Of a DNA stretch of 64,000 bases, positions 26,074 to 34,754 are shown in pieces. Within the stretch, counting starts at the first letter, position 1; each line of letters starts with the position of its first letter. The translations under genes and the position numbers were made by a program. A model generated the notes under the pieces. The model ran no database searches, had not been told where the DNA came from, and saw nothing but the letters and a program-made list of their open reading frames with translations. The stretch is from Halopseudomonas pachastrellae (lineage in GTDB: Bacteria; Pseudomonadota; Gammaproteobacteria; Pseudomonadales; Pseudomonadaceae): contig NZ_FOUD01000005.1 in NCBI RefSeq assembly GCF_900114765.1, positions 1 to 64,000 of the forward strand, read 5' to 3'.

Positions 26074-27873
26074 ATGAAAACACTGGCCGATCTGGCGATC
26101 CCGGGCAGTGATCGTCCACTGGATTTGGGCGATTTTTTACAGATGCTGGTGACCCAGGGGCGGCTGAGCCAGGACAGCGCCGACCACCTGGTCAGCCTGC
26201 GCCGCGCCGCCGTGGGCGATACTGCAAAGCTGCATCCGCTGCAGTTCATTGCCGCGCAGAACGTTGAAGATCAGGCGCGGCCGGGCAAAAAACTGGATTT
26301 GGATACCCTCACCCGCTGGCTGGCGAGTGAAAGTGGTCAGCCGTTTTTTCGCATTGATCCGCTGAAGATCAACGTCTCGGCGGTCACGCCGCTGATGTCC
26401 TTCGCCTTTGCCCAGCGCCACCGCATTCTGGCGGTCGAGGTCAATGATCGCGAGGTCACCATCGCCAGTGCCCAGCCCTTTGTTCAGGGCTGGGAAGCCA
26501 ACCTGCAGCATGTGCTCAAGCGCGATATCCGCCGCGTGGTTGCCAACCCGGAAGATCTGCAGCGCTACTCGGTAGAGTTCTACCGCCTGGCCCGCTCGGT
26601 GACCGGTGCCAACGCCACTGACCAGAAGAGCAGCGGCGTCGGCAACTTCGAGCAGTTGCTGAATCTGGGCAGCATGAGTCAGGAGCCGGATGCCAACGAC
26701 GCCCACGTGGTCAATATCGTTGACTGGCTGTTCCAGTACGCCTTTGAGCAGCGCGCCAGTGATATTCATATCGAGCCGCGCCGCGAAACCGGCAGCGTGC
26801 GCCTGCGCATTGATGGCGTGCTGCACACCGTGTATCAGTTCCCGTTGCAGGTGACTGTGGCTGTGGTCAGCCGGCTGAAAAGCCTGGGGCGCATGAACGT
26901 AGCGGAAAAGCGCAAGCCGCAGGATGGCCGTATCAAGACCCGCACGCCCAAGGGCAATGAGGTGGAGCTGCGCCTGTCGACGCTGCCTACGGCCTTTGGT
27001 GAGAAGATGGTGATGCGGATCTTTGACCCGGACGTGCTGCTGCGCACCTTTGATCAGCTCGGCTTTTCCGGCGAGGATCAGCGCCGTTGGCAGGAGATGG
27101 TCAGTCAGCCCAACGGCATTGTGCTGGTGACCGGGCCAACGGGCTCGGGCAAGACCACCACCCTGTACACCACGCTGAAGCAGCTGGCCACGCCCGAGGT
27201 GAACGTCTGCACCATTGAAGACCCGATCGAGATGGTCGAGGACAGCTTCAACCAGATGCAGGTGCAGCACAATATCGAGCTCAACTTTGCCAGTGGTGTA
27301 CGTGCGCTTATGCGCCAAGATCCGGACATCATCATGGTGGGCGAGATCCGTGACCTGGAAACCGCCGAGATGGCGATTCAGGCCGCCCTGACTGGCCACC
27401 TGGTGCTTTCCACCCTGCACACCAATGATGCACCCAGCGCCATCAGTCGTCTGATTGAGCTGGGCGTGCCGCCCTACCTGATCAAGGCAACGGTGCTGGG
27501 TGTGATGGCCCAGCGCCTGGTGCGTACCCTGTGTCCGCATTGCCGGGCGCCGGCGCCGGTTGATGAAGAGGCCTGGGCGGCGCTGACCAAGCCCTGGAAT
27601 GCGCCGCTGCCGACCCAATCGCGCCATGCCGAGGGCTGTCTGGAGTGCCGTGAAACCGGTTACCGTGGCCGGGCCGGGGTCTACGAGCTGATGCCCCTGA
27701 GCGATGGCATCAAGGGCTTGATTCACGGTGACACCGACCTGGGCCAGCTGCGTCGGCAGGCCTACAAGGAAGGCATGCACAGTCTGCGTCTGTCCGGGGC
27801 GCAGAAAGTCGGCGCCGGGCTGACCACCATCGAAGAGGTGTTGCGGGTGACGCCGCAAAGCCAGCAAACCTGA
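26074..27873 (+). CDS. PilB/GspE-family ATPase (orphan)
   Basis: Type II secretion/type IV pilus assembly ATPase of 599 residues. An N-terminal MshEN-like domain (about 60-190) precedes the ATPase core. Visible are Walker A VTGPTGSGKTTTLY near residue 355, the Asp box EDPIEM, Walker B-region DPDIIMVGEIRDLETAEMA, the His box LVLSTLHTNDAPSA, and a tetracysteine zinc site CPHC...CLEC at about 486-523. The enzyme hydrolyses ATP to drive pseudopilus or pilus assembly. No secretin, pilin or inner-membrane platform gene is near, so it is an orphan. It probably shares a transcript with the CYTH-CHAD gene, an order seen in other Pseudomonas. Confidence 0.9.
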   Translation: MKTLADLAIPGSDRPLDLGDFLQMLVTQGRLSQDSADHLVSLRRAAVGDTAKLHPLQFIAAQNVEDQARPGKKLDLDTLTRWLASESGQPFFRIDPLKINVSAVTPLMSFAFAQRHRILAVEVNDREVTIASAQPFVQGWEANLQHVLKRDIRRVVANPEDLQRYSVEFYRLARSVTGANATDQKSSGVGNFEQLLNLGSMSQEPDANDAHVVNIVDWLFQYAFEQRASDIHIEPRRETGSVRLRIDGVLHTVYQFPLQVTVAVVSRLKSLGRMNVAEKRKPQDGRIKTRTPKGNEVELRLSTLPTAFGEKMVMRIFDPDVLLRTFDQLGFSGEDQRRWQEMVSQPNGIVLVTGPTGSGKTTTLYTTLKQLATPEVNVCTIEDPIEMVEDSFNQMQVQHNIELNFASGVRALMRQDPDIIMVGEIRDLETAEMAIQAALTGHLVLSTLHTNDAPSAISRLIELGVPPYLIKATVLGVMAQRLVRTLCPHCRAPAPVDEEAWAALTKPWNAPLPTQSRHAEGCLECRETGYRGRAGVYELMPLSDGIKGLIHGDTDLGQLRRQAYKEGMHSLRLSGAQKVGAGLTTIEEVLRVTPQSQQT

Positions 27874-27941
27874 GTCACCTCATCTCCCGCCGCTAGCGCG
27901 GCGCAATAGATCGCAGCGCATCACCCTCGCCTGAGTATTCA

Positions 27942-27964
27942 GGGGGGGGGCGGCTGCTGCCCCC
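27942..27964 (+). terminator. G9 tract and hairpin after the ATPase gene
   Basis: A run of nine G (27942-27950) forms the left arm of a hairpin: GGGGGC at 27946-27951 pairs with GCCCCC at 27959-27964 over GGCTGCT. It lies about 70 bases after the ATPase stop. There is no T-run, so terminator function is uncertain. Confidence 0.45.
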
Positions 27965-28067
27965 TATCCCTTCCATCTCGTCTCGGGCCCGCAGGGCGCA
28001 ACCGCTCTTGATCGGGCGTTGCGTGATGCATGTCGCATCGGCAGCGAAACATTTGCTCACAAGTACC

Positions 28068-28096
28068 TTGATAGTGAGAATCTATCTCATTACTAT
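28068..28096 (+). promoter_or_regulatory. piuA promoter overlapped by a Fur box
   Basis: A -35 box TTGATA at 28068-28073 and a -10 box TACTAT at 28091-28096 are separated by 17 bases. The spacer and -35 are covered by GATAGTGAGAATCTATCTCAT at 28070-28090, a good match to the Fur consensus of repeated GATAAT units. Bound Fur would block RNA polymerase, so the receptor should be expressed when iron is scarce. Confidence 0.75.
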
Positions 28097-28114
28097 CCGC
28101 ATCTGACTATAAAT

Positions 28115-28141
28115 CAGGAGCATGTTGACTCCTGAACATGC
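28115..28141 (+). promoter_or_regulatory. Interleaved inverted repeats in the piuA leader
   Basis: CAGGAG at 28115-28120 can pair with CTCCTG at 28129-28134. GCATGTT at 28120-28126 can pair with AACATGC at 28135-28141. The two hairpins share bases and cannot form together. They end just upstream of the ribosome site GAGGAAAG (28144-28151). Confidence 0.5.
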
Positions 28142-28163
28142 TAGAGGAAAGGGTAGCTAAGCC

Positions 28164-30458
28164 ATGCAAAAAACAACGTCGCCGTTCATTCGCGCCAGAA
28201 AGCATCGTTTGCAGCAACCGGTCGCCACCGCGGTCTCGTCACTGTTGCTGTTGTCCGGTACTGCCATCGCGCAGGAAGCCGCTGATGTGGTTGAGCTGGA
28301 CACCATCCAGATCGAGGGCGAAGCGTCCTCCTACCGGGCCGACTCGGTCAGCTCCGCCAAGTTTACCCAGCCGCTGCTGGATACCCCGCAGACCATTCAG
28401 GTCATCACCAATCAGGTCTTTACCGAGCAGGGCGCCACCACCCTGACCGAAGCCCTGCGCAACAGCGCCGGGGTGGGTACCTTCTACGCCGGTGAGAATG
28501 GCAACACCACCACCGGCGACTCCATCTATATGCGCGGCTTTGATACCTCCGGCAGCATTTTTGTCGATGGTGTGCGGGACATTGGTTCTATTTCACGCGA
28601 TCTGTTCAATATCGAGCAGGTTGAGGTGCAGAAGGGGCCGGCCGGCACCGACAGCGGCCGCAGCTCGCCTTCGGGCTCGATCAACCTGAGCACCAAGCAG
28701 GCCAACCTGCGCGACACCAACCTGGCCAGCATGACCATGGGCACCGATGGTCAGAAGCGCGTCACGGCTGACCTGAACCGCACACTGGATACGCTGCCCG
28801 GCAGTGCGGTGCGTCTGAACCTGCTTTGGCAGGACAGCGACGTGGCTGGGCGTGACCACGTCAACAACAGTCGAAACGGCATCGCCGCCTCCTTTGGCTT
28901 CGGGCTGGATAGCGCTACGCGGGCCTACCTCAACCTGCTGTACGTAAAGCAGGACAATATTCCGGACGGTTACGTGCCGACGGTCGGCATTGACCACTGG
29001 ACTCCGCAGCCAGGGCTGGAAAACCTGGTGGGCAACCCGGTCGACAGCGAAAACTTCTACGGCACGAAGCAGGATCACGACGATGTGACGGCCAAGATGG
29101 CCACCTTCCGCCTGGAGCATGACTTCTCCGACCAGGTGAAACTGACCAACGTGCTGCGCTGGGGCGAGACCAAGCAGGACTACCTGCTGACCGCCTTTAT
29201 GAGCACCGGCACCAACATCACCTATACCGATGTCAACGACCTGTCGACCTACATGCTGGCGCGCAGCCTGCCGACCTTCAAGGACATCGAGAACACCATC
29301 TTCACCGACCAGCTGAACCTGCGGGTGGACTTTCATATCGGCAGCATCGAGCACAACCTGCTGACCGGTGTCGAGCTGACCCGGGAAGAGCAGACCAGCT
29401 ATGGCGTCAGCTCCTCCGGCAGTCGTCCGGATGCCAGCCTGTTCAACCCGAACTGGAACGACACCGGCGACCTGACCTACGGGCGCAATGGCGCCAACAG
29501 CGAAGGCTCGACCGACACCTACTCGCTGTATGTGTTCGATACCCTGAAATTCGGTGAGCAGTTCCTGATCTCCGGCGGCGTGCGCGCCGACCACTACACC
29601 ACCGAATACAGCAACGACGCCATCTGCGGCGGCACCGGGCGTCGCGCCGTGCCCTGTGGCGCGCTGCCGACCGGTAGTATCGTCAACACCATCGACACCG
29701 ATGACAGCGACACCCTGATCAACTGGAAGCTGGGCGCGGTGTACAAGCCGGTGCCGCAGACCAGTCTGTACATCAACTACGCGCTGTCCCAGCAGCCGCC
29801 GGGCGGTCTCAATTTCCAGCTGAGTGACTCCGCCACCAGCGCCAACAACCCGAGCATGGACCCGCAGGAAGCGCGTACCTATGAGGTTGGCGTCAAGTGG
29901 GACGCGGTGCCCGATGCCCTGACCCTGAACGCAGCGGTGTTCCGCACCGATGTGCTCAACGAGGTGAGCGAGGATGACCTGGGTAACCCGACGCAGGATG
30001 GCGAAAAGCGCGTGCAGGGCATCGAGCTGTCGATGATCGGCAACATCACACCGGACTGGTCGGTCTCCGCCGGTTATACCTACCTGGATACCGAAGTGAC
30101 CGAGGGCGATGCGATCACCGCCAGCGGCTCCAGCGATCTGACTTACACGCCGGACAGCGCCTTTACCAGCTGGACCACCTATCGCCTGCCGTCCGGGCTG
30201 ACCATCGGCGGTGGCGCACGCTACACCGCTGGCTTGACCCGCGGCCGCGACGGCGCGGTGGGCACGCCCGATCACACCGATTCCTACACGGTGTTTGACG
30301 CGATGGTGTCTTACCCTGTGTCGGACAATTTGTCGCTGCGCCTTAATGCCTACAACCTGACGGACGAGGAGTACGTGGCGGCCATCAACAAGAGTGGTTA
30401 CCGCTACACGCCGGGTGCGGCGCGTACCTACCTGCTAAGTGCCGACATGAGCTTCTGA
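28164..30458 (+). CDS. piuA: TonB-dependent siderophore receptor, PiuA/Fiu type
   Basis: Outer-membrane receptor of 764 residues for catecholate-type siderophores or monomeric catechols. A signal peptide of about 35 residues ends near GTAIAQEA; a TonB-box-like DTIQIEG follows. The plug domain holds LLDTPQTIQVITNQVF, YMRGFDTSGSIFVDGVRD and EVQKGPAGTDSGRSSPSGSINLSTKQ. The beta-barrel ends in the canonical C-terminal Phe (LLSADMSF). Resemblance to Fiu/PiuA is supported by piuC downstream, the usual partner. A Fur-box promoter precedes it and a terminator follows it. Such receptors also admit catechol-substituted beta-lactams. Confidence 0.9.
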   Translation: MQKTTSPFIRARKHRLQQPVATAVSSLLLLSGTAIAQEAADVVELDTIQIEGEASSYRADSVSSAKFTQPLLDTPQTIQVITNQVFTEQGATTLTEALRNSAGVGTFYAGENGNTTTGDSIYMRGFDTSGSIFVDGVRDIGSISRDLFNIEQVEVQKGPAGTDSGRSSPSGSINLSTKQANLRDTNLASMTMGTDGQKRVTADLNRTLDTLPGSAVRLNLLWQDSDVAGRDHVNNSRNGIAASFGFGLDSATRAYLNLLYVKQDNIPDGYVPTVGIDHWTPQPGLENLVGNPVDSENFYGTKQDHDDVTAKMATFRLEHDFSDQVKLTNVLRWGETKQDYLLTAFMSTGTNITYTDVNDLSTYMLARSLPTFKDIENTIFTDQLNLRVDFHIGSIEHNLLTGVELTREEQTSYGVSSSGSRPDASLFNPNWNDTGDLTYGRNGANSEGSTDTYSLYVFDTLKFGEQFLISGGVRADHYTTEYSNDAICGGTGRRAVPCGALPTGSIVNTIDTDDSDTLINWKLGAVYKPVPQTSLYINYALSQQPPGGLNFQLSDSATSANNPSMDPQEARTYEVGVKWDAVPDALTLNAAVFRTDVLNEVSEDDLGNPTQDGEKRVQGIELSMIGNITPDWSVSAGYTYLDTEVTEGDAITASGSSDLTYTPDSAFTSWTTYRLPSGLTIGGGARYTAGLTRGRDGAVGTPDHTDSYTVFDAMVSYPVSDNLSLRLNAYNLTDEEYVAAINKSGYRYTPGAARTYLLSADMSF

Positions 30459-30514
30459 GCCGGGCGCAGGCTTTGGCCTGCATACAGCTGCAGGCATTGC
30501 AGTTGAGGTTTACC

Positions 30515-30548
30515 GGCAACACCCGCACTCTGCGGGTGTTGCCGTTTT
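30515..30548 (+). terminator. Rho-independent terminator of piuA
   Basis: GGCAACACCCGCA at 30515-30527 pairs with TGCGGGTGTTGCC at 30531-30543 over a 3-base loop, followed by GTTTT. It separates piuA from piuC, so piuC depends on read-through or its own promoter. Confidence 0.85.
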
Positions 30549-30629
30549 CAGTCATTGCTCAGACTGAATCCGCGCGTTGCCGACCCGCCGCGCGGGCGTC
30601 AGCCTGAGCCCATAGCAGGTGAGCAAGTT

Positions 30630-31310
30630 ATGTTGGTGCATATCCCCGAGGTGCTCAGCAAGGCCGAGGTGGCAGACGTGCGCAAGCGCCTGGCCGCCGC
30701 CGACTGGGTGGATGGCCGCGCGACGGTCGGGCAGCAGGGCGCGGTGGTCAAGCGCAATCGCCAGTTGCCGGTCGACTCGCCGGTCGCCCGAGAGCTGGGC
30801 GAACTCATCCTCAAGCGGCTCTACGCCACCCCGTTGTTTATGGCGGCGGCGCTGCCGCTGCGCTCCGTGCCGCCCTTGTTCAGCACATACAGTGGCGGCG
30901 AGCACTACGGCTTTCATGTCGATGGCGCGGTGCGTCAGTTGCCGTTCAATCAGTTGAGTTTGCGCACCGACGTGTCCTCCACGCTGTTCCTGTCTGAGCC
31001 AGAGGAGTACGACGGCGGCGAGCTGGAGGTGCAGGACACCTACGGTATCCACGAGGTCAAGCTGCCGGCGGGCGACCTGATTCTGTATCCGTCCAGCAGC
31101 TTGCATCAGGTAACGCCGGTCACCCGGGGTGAGCGGGTGTGCAGCGTATTCTGGAGCCAGAGCATGGTGCGCTCTGATGCCCAGCGCTCGCAGCTGTATG
31201 AGTTGGATACCACTATTCAGCAATTGCGCGGCAAGCTGGGTGACTGCCCCGAGGTGCTCACCCTGACCGGTCACTACCATAACCTGCTGCGGCAGTGGGC
31301 TGAGGTGTAA
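30630..31310 (+). CDS. piuC: PiuC, Fe(II)/2-oxoglutarate dioxygenase (PKHD type)
   Basis: A 226-residue PKHD-type hydroxylase, matching the known length of PiuC/YbiX; the ATG at 30630 gives [14 protein letters not shown]. The 2-oxoglutarate dioxygenase iron triad is HYGFHVDGA (HxD near residue 98) and the distal His in [12 protein letters not shown], with the oxoglutarate-binding Arg in [14 protein letters not shown]. Members of the family are encoded next to catecholate receptors and may hydroxylate an iron-uptake component; the substrate is not established. It follows piuA but is separated by a strong terminator. Confidence 0.92.
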   Translation: MLVHIPEVLSKAEVADVRKRLAAADWVDGRATVGQQGAVVKRNRQLPVDSPVARELGELILKRLYATPLFMAAALPLRSVPPLFSTYSGGEHYGFHVDGAVRQLPFNQLSLRTDVSSTLFLSEPEEYDGGELEVQDTYGIHEVKLPAGDLILYPSSSLHQVTPVTRGERVCSVFWSQSMVRSDAQRSQLYELDTTIQQLRGKLGDCPEVLTLTGHYHNLLRQWAEV

Positions 31311-31371
31311 GGCGCTTGCTCGCTGCTGTTAGAATGCCCGGCTTACGTCGAGCCAATCAGCAGAGCTGTCC

Positions 31372-32214
31372 ATGAACTACCGCCACAGTTACCACGCCGG
31401 AAACCACGCCGATGTCTTCAAGCACGCCTTGCTGCGCCAGTTGTTAGTGCTGATGCAGCGCAAGGACACGCCGCTGTGCTGTCTGGACAGCCACGCCGGC
31501 ACCGCCTTCTACGATTTGCAGGGCGAGGCGGCTGGCAAGACCGGCGAGTACGTTGAGGGCATTGGCCGCCTCTGGACGCGTGACGACCTGCCGCTGTGGC
31601 TGGCCGACTACCGCGATGCCGTGGCGCGCCACAACCCGGATGGGCAACTGCGCTGGTACCCGGGCTCGCCGCAGATCATGGCCGAGCTGTTGCGCGAGCA
31701 GGACCGCATGATTCTCAGCGAACTGCACCCCGAAGACGCCGACACCCTGCGCCAATACTTTGCGCCGCAGCCCGACATCGCGGTGCATCAGCGCGATGGT
31801 TATGAGCTGCCCAAAGCCTTTTTGCCGGTGGCTGAAAAGCGCGCGCTGTGGCTGCTGGACCCGCCCTTTGAAAAGACCGATGACCTGCAGCGCTGCGTGG
31901 CTGCGGTGCAGCAGGCGATTAGCCGCATGCGTCAGACGGTGATCGCAATCTGGTATCCGATCAAGGATCAACGGCTGCTCAAGGACTTCTACCAGGGCAT
32001 CGCCGACAGCGGGGCGCCCAAGGCGTTGCGCGTGGAGCTGAACGTGCGTCCGGCCGACAACCAGCTGGGGCTGAACGGTTCAGGCATGATGCTGATCAAT
32101 CCGCCTTGGCCGATCTGGGAAGAGCTGGAGCAGGTGTTGCTATGGCTGAGCCAGGAGTTGGCGCAGTCAGGTGGCGGGAGTTGGCGAATGGATTGGCTGG
32201 CTGGCGCGCCCTGA
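31372..32214 (+). CDS. rlmJ: RlmJ, 23S rRNA m6A2030 methyltransferase
   Basis: SAM-dependent methyltransferase of 280 residues that methylates N6 of A2030 in 23S rRNA. It opens with the family-specific MNYRHSYHAGNHADVFKHALL. The SAM-binding region contains CCLDSHAGTAFYDLQGEAA, and the catalytic motif is LLDPPFEKTDDL near residue 163. KDQRLLKDFYQGI and GLNGSGMMLINPPW close the protein. It stands alone, with a palindromic sequence between it and the convergent oxidoreductase gene. Confidence 0.94.
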   Translation: MNYRHSYHAGNHADVFKHALLRQLLVLMQRKDTPLCCLDSHAGTAFYDLQGEAAGKTGEYVEGIGRLWTRDDLPLWLADYRDAVARHNPDGQLRWYPGSPQIMAELLREQDRMILSELHPEDADTLRQYFAPQPDIAVHQRDGYELPKAFLPVAEKRALWLLDPPFEKTDDLQRCVAAVQQAISRMRQTVIAIWYPIKDQRLLKDFYQGIADSGAPKALRVELNVRPADNQLGLNGSGMMLINPPWPIWEELEQVLLWLSQELAQSGGGSWRMDWLAGAP

Positions 32215-32245
32215 GGTCAGAGCGCACCGGAGCCGGCTTGGCGTG

Positions 32246-32265
32246 GGGCACGGCATGCCGTGCCC
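32246..32265. terminator. 20-bp palindrome between convergent rlmJ and the oxidoreductase gene
   Basis: GGGCACGGCA is followed by its exact reverse complement TGCCGTGCCC. Outer bases TGGCG/CGCCA extend the stem with a small bulge. Lying between two convergent stops, it may act as a bidirectional transcript-end structure, although no T-run is present. Confidence 0.5.
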
Positions 32266-32283
32266 GCCAGGATTGCTGCGCGA

Positions 32284-33462
32284 TCAACCCTCCAGCTTGA
32301 AGGTCAGCCCGGCGTGCCCCTGCAGGCGCTTGATCAGCTTGTCGCCCATGGCCGGTGCGGTCGTCCAGATGCCGCCCTGGGTATCGGTGGCGTCGCGTAC
32401 CAGGCAAATGGCGCTTTCGGCAATCATGCGCGAGGTGGAGCCGTAGCCTGGGTCGCGTTTGCCTGCCACGCTCGCCATCAGCGTCTTGCCGTCGGCGCCT
32501 TCACCAATAAACAGCACGTCGTAGAAGCCGTTTTCACGCTCTTCCTTGGTGGGGCCTTCACCGGGCTTGGGCGCGTCGTCGCCGGCCAGTGACTTGTCGC
32601 CTGTTACTGCCTTGGCGATGGCTTCGCCCTGTTCGCCGGGGCCGGTCAAGATCATCTCGTCGTAGACAAAATCACTGCCGTAAGCATGCCCAAGCAGGGC
32701 ATTGGAGCGGTGCACGTTGCGGGTGTTGATGGCCGCCATGACAAAGGGCGCGGCCCAGCTGCCGAGGGACTCGTCAAACTCCGGCTTGGCCGCCGGCGGT
32801 TGGGCCGGGCCGGTGAAACCGGGCGTCAGCGCAAAGGGGTTGCCCAGCAACTGGTAGACCTCCGGATTGGCCTTGGCGGCTGCCAGTGTCGCCTTCAGGC
32901 TGGCAGCGGTACCGCCCGAGAAGGTGCCCTTCATCTTGCGTACGCGGCCCTTGACCCGAGGCAGGGCAGCGCCGAATTTCTCTTTGGCGGCTTTTTGCAG
33001 GAAGTACACGCCCAGATCGAAGGGGATGGAATCAAAACCGCAGGAAAAGACGATCCGCGCGCCGCTTTGCTTGGCGGTTTCGCCATGGGCATCAATCATC
33101 TGGCGCATCCAGGCTGGCTCACCACACAGGTCGACGTAGTCGGTGCCGGTTTCCGCGCAGATGCGTACCAGGTCGGAGCCGTACAACTGGTAAGGGCCAA
33201 CGGTGGTCAGCACCACCCGGGTACGCTCGGTCATCGCGCGCAGGCTGTCGGCGTCGCCGGTGTCAGCGACCACCAGCGGGGTGTCGGCAGGGGCATTGAT
33301 CTCATCGCGAACGGCTTCCAGTTTGCTCTGGCTGCGGCCGGCCATGGCCCAGCGCAGGCCGCTGTCGTCGGCGTACTCCTGGCTCAGGTATTCTGCAACC
33401 AGACGGCCGGTGTAGCCGGTGGCGCCGTAGACGATGATGTCAAACTCTGGCGTACTGCTCAT
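32284..33462 (-). CDS. Saccharopine dehydrogenase-like NAD(P)-binding oxidoreductase
   Basis: A 392-residue protein of the saccharopine dehydrogenase/trans-acting enoyl reductase family. The Rossmann motif is IIVYGATGYTGRLVAEYL at the N-terminus. TVGPYQLYGSDLVRICAETGTDYVDLCGEPAWMRQMID around residue 85-125 is the family's most conserved stretch. The C-terminal half carries a second conserved region near GYGSTSRMIAESAICLV. True saccharopine dehydrogenases are involved in lysine metabolism, but bacterial members of this branch have unknown substrates and may act on lipids. Monocistronic, convergent with rlmJ. Confidence 0.85.
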   Translation of the reverse strand: MSSTPEFDIIVYGATGYTGRLVAEYLSQEYADDSGLRWAMAGRSQSKLEAVRDEINAPADTPLVVADTGDADSLRAMTERTRVVLTTVGPYQLYGSDLVRICAETGTDYVDLCGEPAWMRQMIDAHGETAKQSGARIVFSCGFDSIPFDLGVYFLQKAAKEKFGAALPRVKGRVRKMKGTFSGGTAASLKATLAAAKANPEVYQLLGNPFALTPGFTGPAQPPAAKPEFDESLGSWAAPFVMAAINTRNVHRSNALLGHAYGSDFVYDEMILTGPGEQGEAIAKAVTGDKSLAGDDAPKPGEGPTKEERENGFYDVLFIGEGADGKTLMASVAGKRDPGYGSTSRMIAESAICLVRDATDTQGGIWTTAPAMGDKLIKRLQGHAGLTFKLEG

Positions 33463-33707
33463 GCGGGGTGTCCTCCTGGTGGGCGGGGAACGGCGGCTGA
33501 ACTTTGTGTCATGCGCGCCAGTCCCAGCCAGTGTGGGTGCTTGAGTTTCAAGCTAGTCTGGCACAGATTGCGGAGCAGGGTTGAGCGCTCGCACCGGTTT
33601 CTCCGGGGCGAATGGCGGTCGATAATCCGCAGCCATGACGGGCGGCACCTATAGTGGACTGATGGCCGGTCAACGGCCTGACAAACAACGAATGCAAGGA
33701 GATCGAC

Positions 33708-34010
33708 ATGGCTGCAGAGAAGACACCGCAAAGCGCCCCGACCAAACAGAGTGAGCTGGCTGCCAGCAAGGTAGCGGTTGGCGAGGCCTACGAAAAATTG
33801 CTGGAGGCGCGCGACCACTTTGCCTCCGCTGCCCAGGCCGCCGGACTGGAAGTACGACACGACGCCCTTGAACATCTGCTCAAGGGGCGCGAGAAGGCCG
33901 AAGAGCTGGGCGCTCAGGCCAACACCTATATTCGTGAGAAACCGCTGGCGACCATCAGCCTGGCCTTTGCCGCCGGCTTTGTACTGTCGCAACTGCTTTC
34001 GCGCAAATGA
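33708..34010 (+). CDS. DUF883/ElaB-YqjD-like membrane-anchored protein
   Basis: A 100-residue protein with an N-terminal helical, charged part and one C-terminal membrane segment ending in RK: REKPLATISLAFAAGFVLSQLLSRK. This architecture and the RxxPL-A-GxGxxxG-like tail match the DUF883 (ElaB/YqjD) family, which in E. coli anchors to the inner membrane and associates with ribosomes in stationary phase. A good Shine-Dalgarno AAGGAG precedes the ATG. The stop overlaps the next gene by 4 bases, forming a YqjD-YqjE-YqjK-like trio. Confidence 0.8.
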   Translation: MAAEKTPQSAPTKQSELAASKVAVGEAYEKLLEARDHFASAAQAAGLEVRHDALEHLLKGREKAEELGAQANTYIREKPLATISLAFAAGFVLSQLLSRK

Positions 34011-34513
34011 TTGAGCCGACGCGCGATCAGCCGGAAGCGGAGCCCCAGGGCGCCGCTGCCGGCGAACAGCAAGCCGAGCAACCCGATCAGCAATCACAGC
34101 AGCAGCCAGAACAGGAGGCTGCCAGTGAAGCGCTGTTGCAGCAAACCGCCGCCTGGCTGGAGCAGATTGCCTCGGCCAGCGGTGAGTTGTTCCGTCTGTT
34201 CCGCCTGGAATGGAAGCTGACGCTGGGCGATGCCAAGCGTGTTCTGCTGCTGGGGGTGGCACTGATCCCGCTGCTGTTGTTCGCCTGGTTGTTGCTGAGC
34301 GCGCTGGTGGGCTGGTGGGTCTGGCAGGCCGCGCAGTCGGTCAGCCTTGCCCTGCTCGCCGCGCTGGCGCTGCAATTGCTGTGCGCCGGACTGCTGGTCA
34401 GGCAGATCGGCATTTATCAACGGTCCCATGGGTTCCGCCGTACGCGCGCACACCTGAAGCGACTCATGCAGGGAGCAGATGATGAAGCGAAAGCAACTGA
34501 TCGACGAGATTGA
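34007..34513 (+). CDS. YqjE-like holin-superfamily membrane protein
   Basis: A 168-residue protein whose first 55 residues are rich in Gln, Glu and Ala and probably disordered. Two long hydrophobic helices follow (ALIPLLLFAWLLLSALVGWW and SLALLAALALQLLCAGLLV), and the C-terminus is basic. The two-helix core with a preceding amphipathic region matches the putative holin superfamily III/YqjE proteins. It overlaps both neighbours (ATGA at 34007-34010; 35 bases with the next frame), indicating translational coupling. No enzymatic motif is visible. Confidence 0.75.
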   Translation: MIEPTRDQPEAEPQGAAAGEQQAEQPDQQSQQQPEQEAASEALLQQTAAWLEQIASASGELFRLFRLEWKLTLGDAKRVLLLGVALIPLLLFAWLLLSALVGWWVWQAAQSVSLALLAALALQLLCAGLLVRQIGIYQRSHGFRRTRAHLKRLMQGADDEAKATDRRD

Positions 34514-34754
34514 ACAGCTGGACAAGCAGCTGACGCTGCGCCTGGACATTGTCGAGCTGAGTGGTGCGCTGGTGCGCCATCAGTTGCGCCAGGTTAATCC
34601 GGCGTTGCTGGTTGGTGGTGGTGCTTTGGCTGGCGCGGCGACGCAGCGCTTGGGGCTGGGGCGCACCTGGGGCTTGGGTGTGACCGGGGTACGCCTGTTG
34701 CCGGTGGTACAGAGTGTGCTGCCGCTGCTGCGTAACCTGGGGTTGGCGCTGTGA
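34479..34754 (+). CDS. Small YqjK-like protein
   Basis: A 91-residue protein starting MMKRKQLIDEIEQLDKQLTLR after a GGGAG ribosome site inside the preceding gene. The N-terminal third is a probable coiled coil; a Gly/Ala-rich stretch (PALLVGGGALAGAATQRLGLG) and a hydrophobic C-terminus (LPLLRNLGLAL) follow. Position after YqjD- and YqjE-like genes suggests the YqjK role, but sequence alone gives only weak support. Its stop overlaps the GTG start of the AI-2E transporter gene. Confidence 0.65.
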   Translation: MMKRKQLIDEIEQLDKQLTLRLDIVELSGALVRHQLRQVNPALLVGGGALAGAATQRLGLGRTWGLGVTGVRLLPVVQSVLPLLRNLGLAL

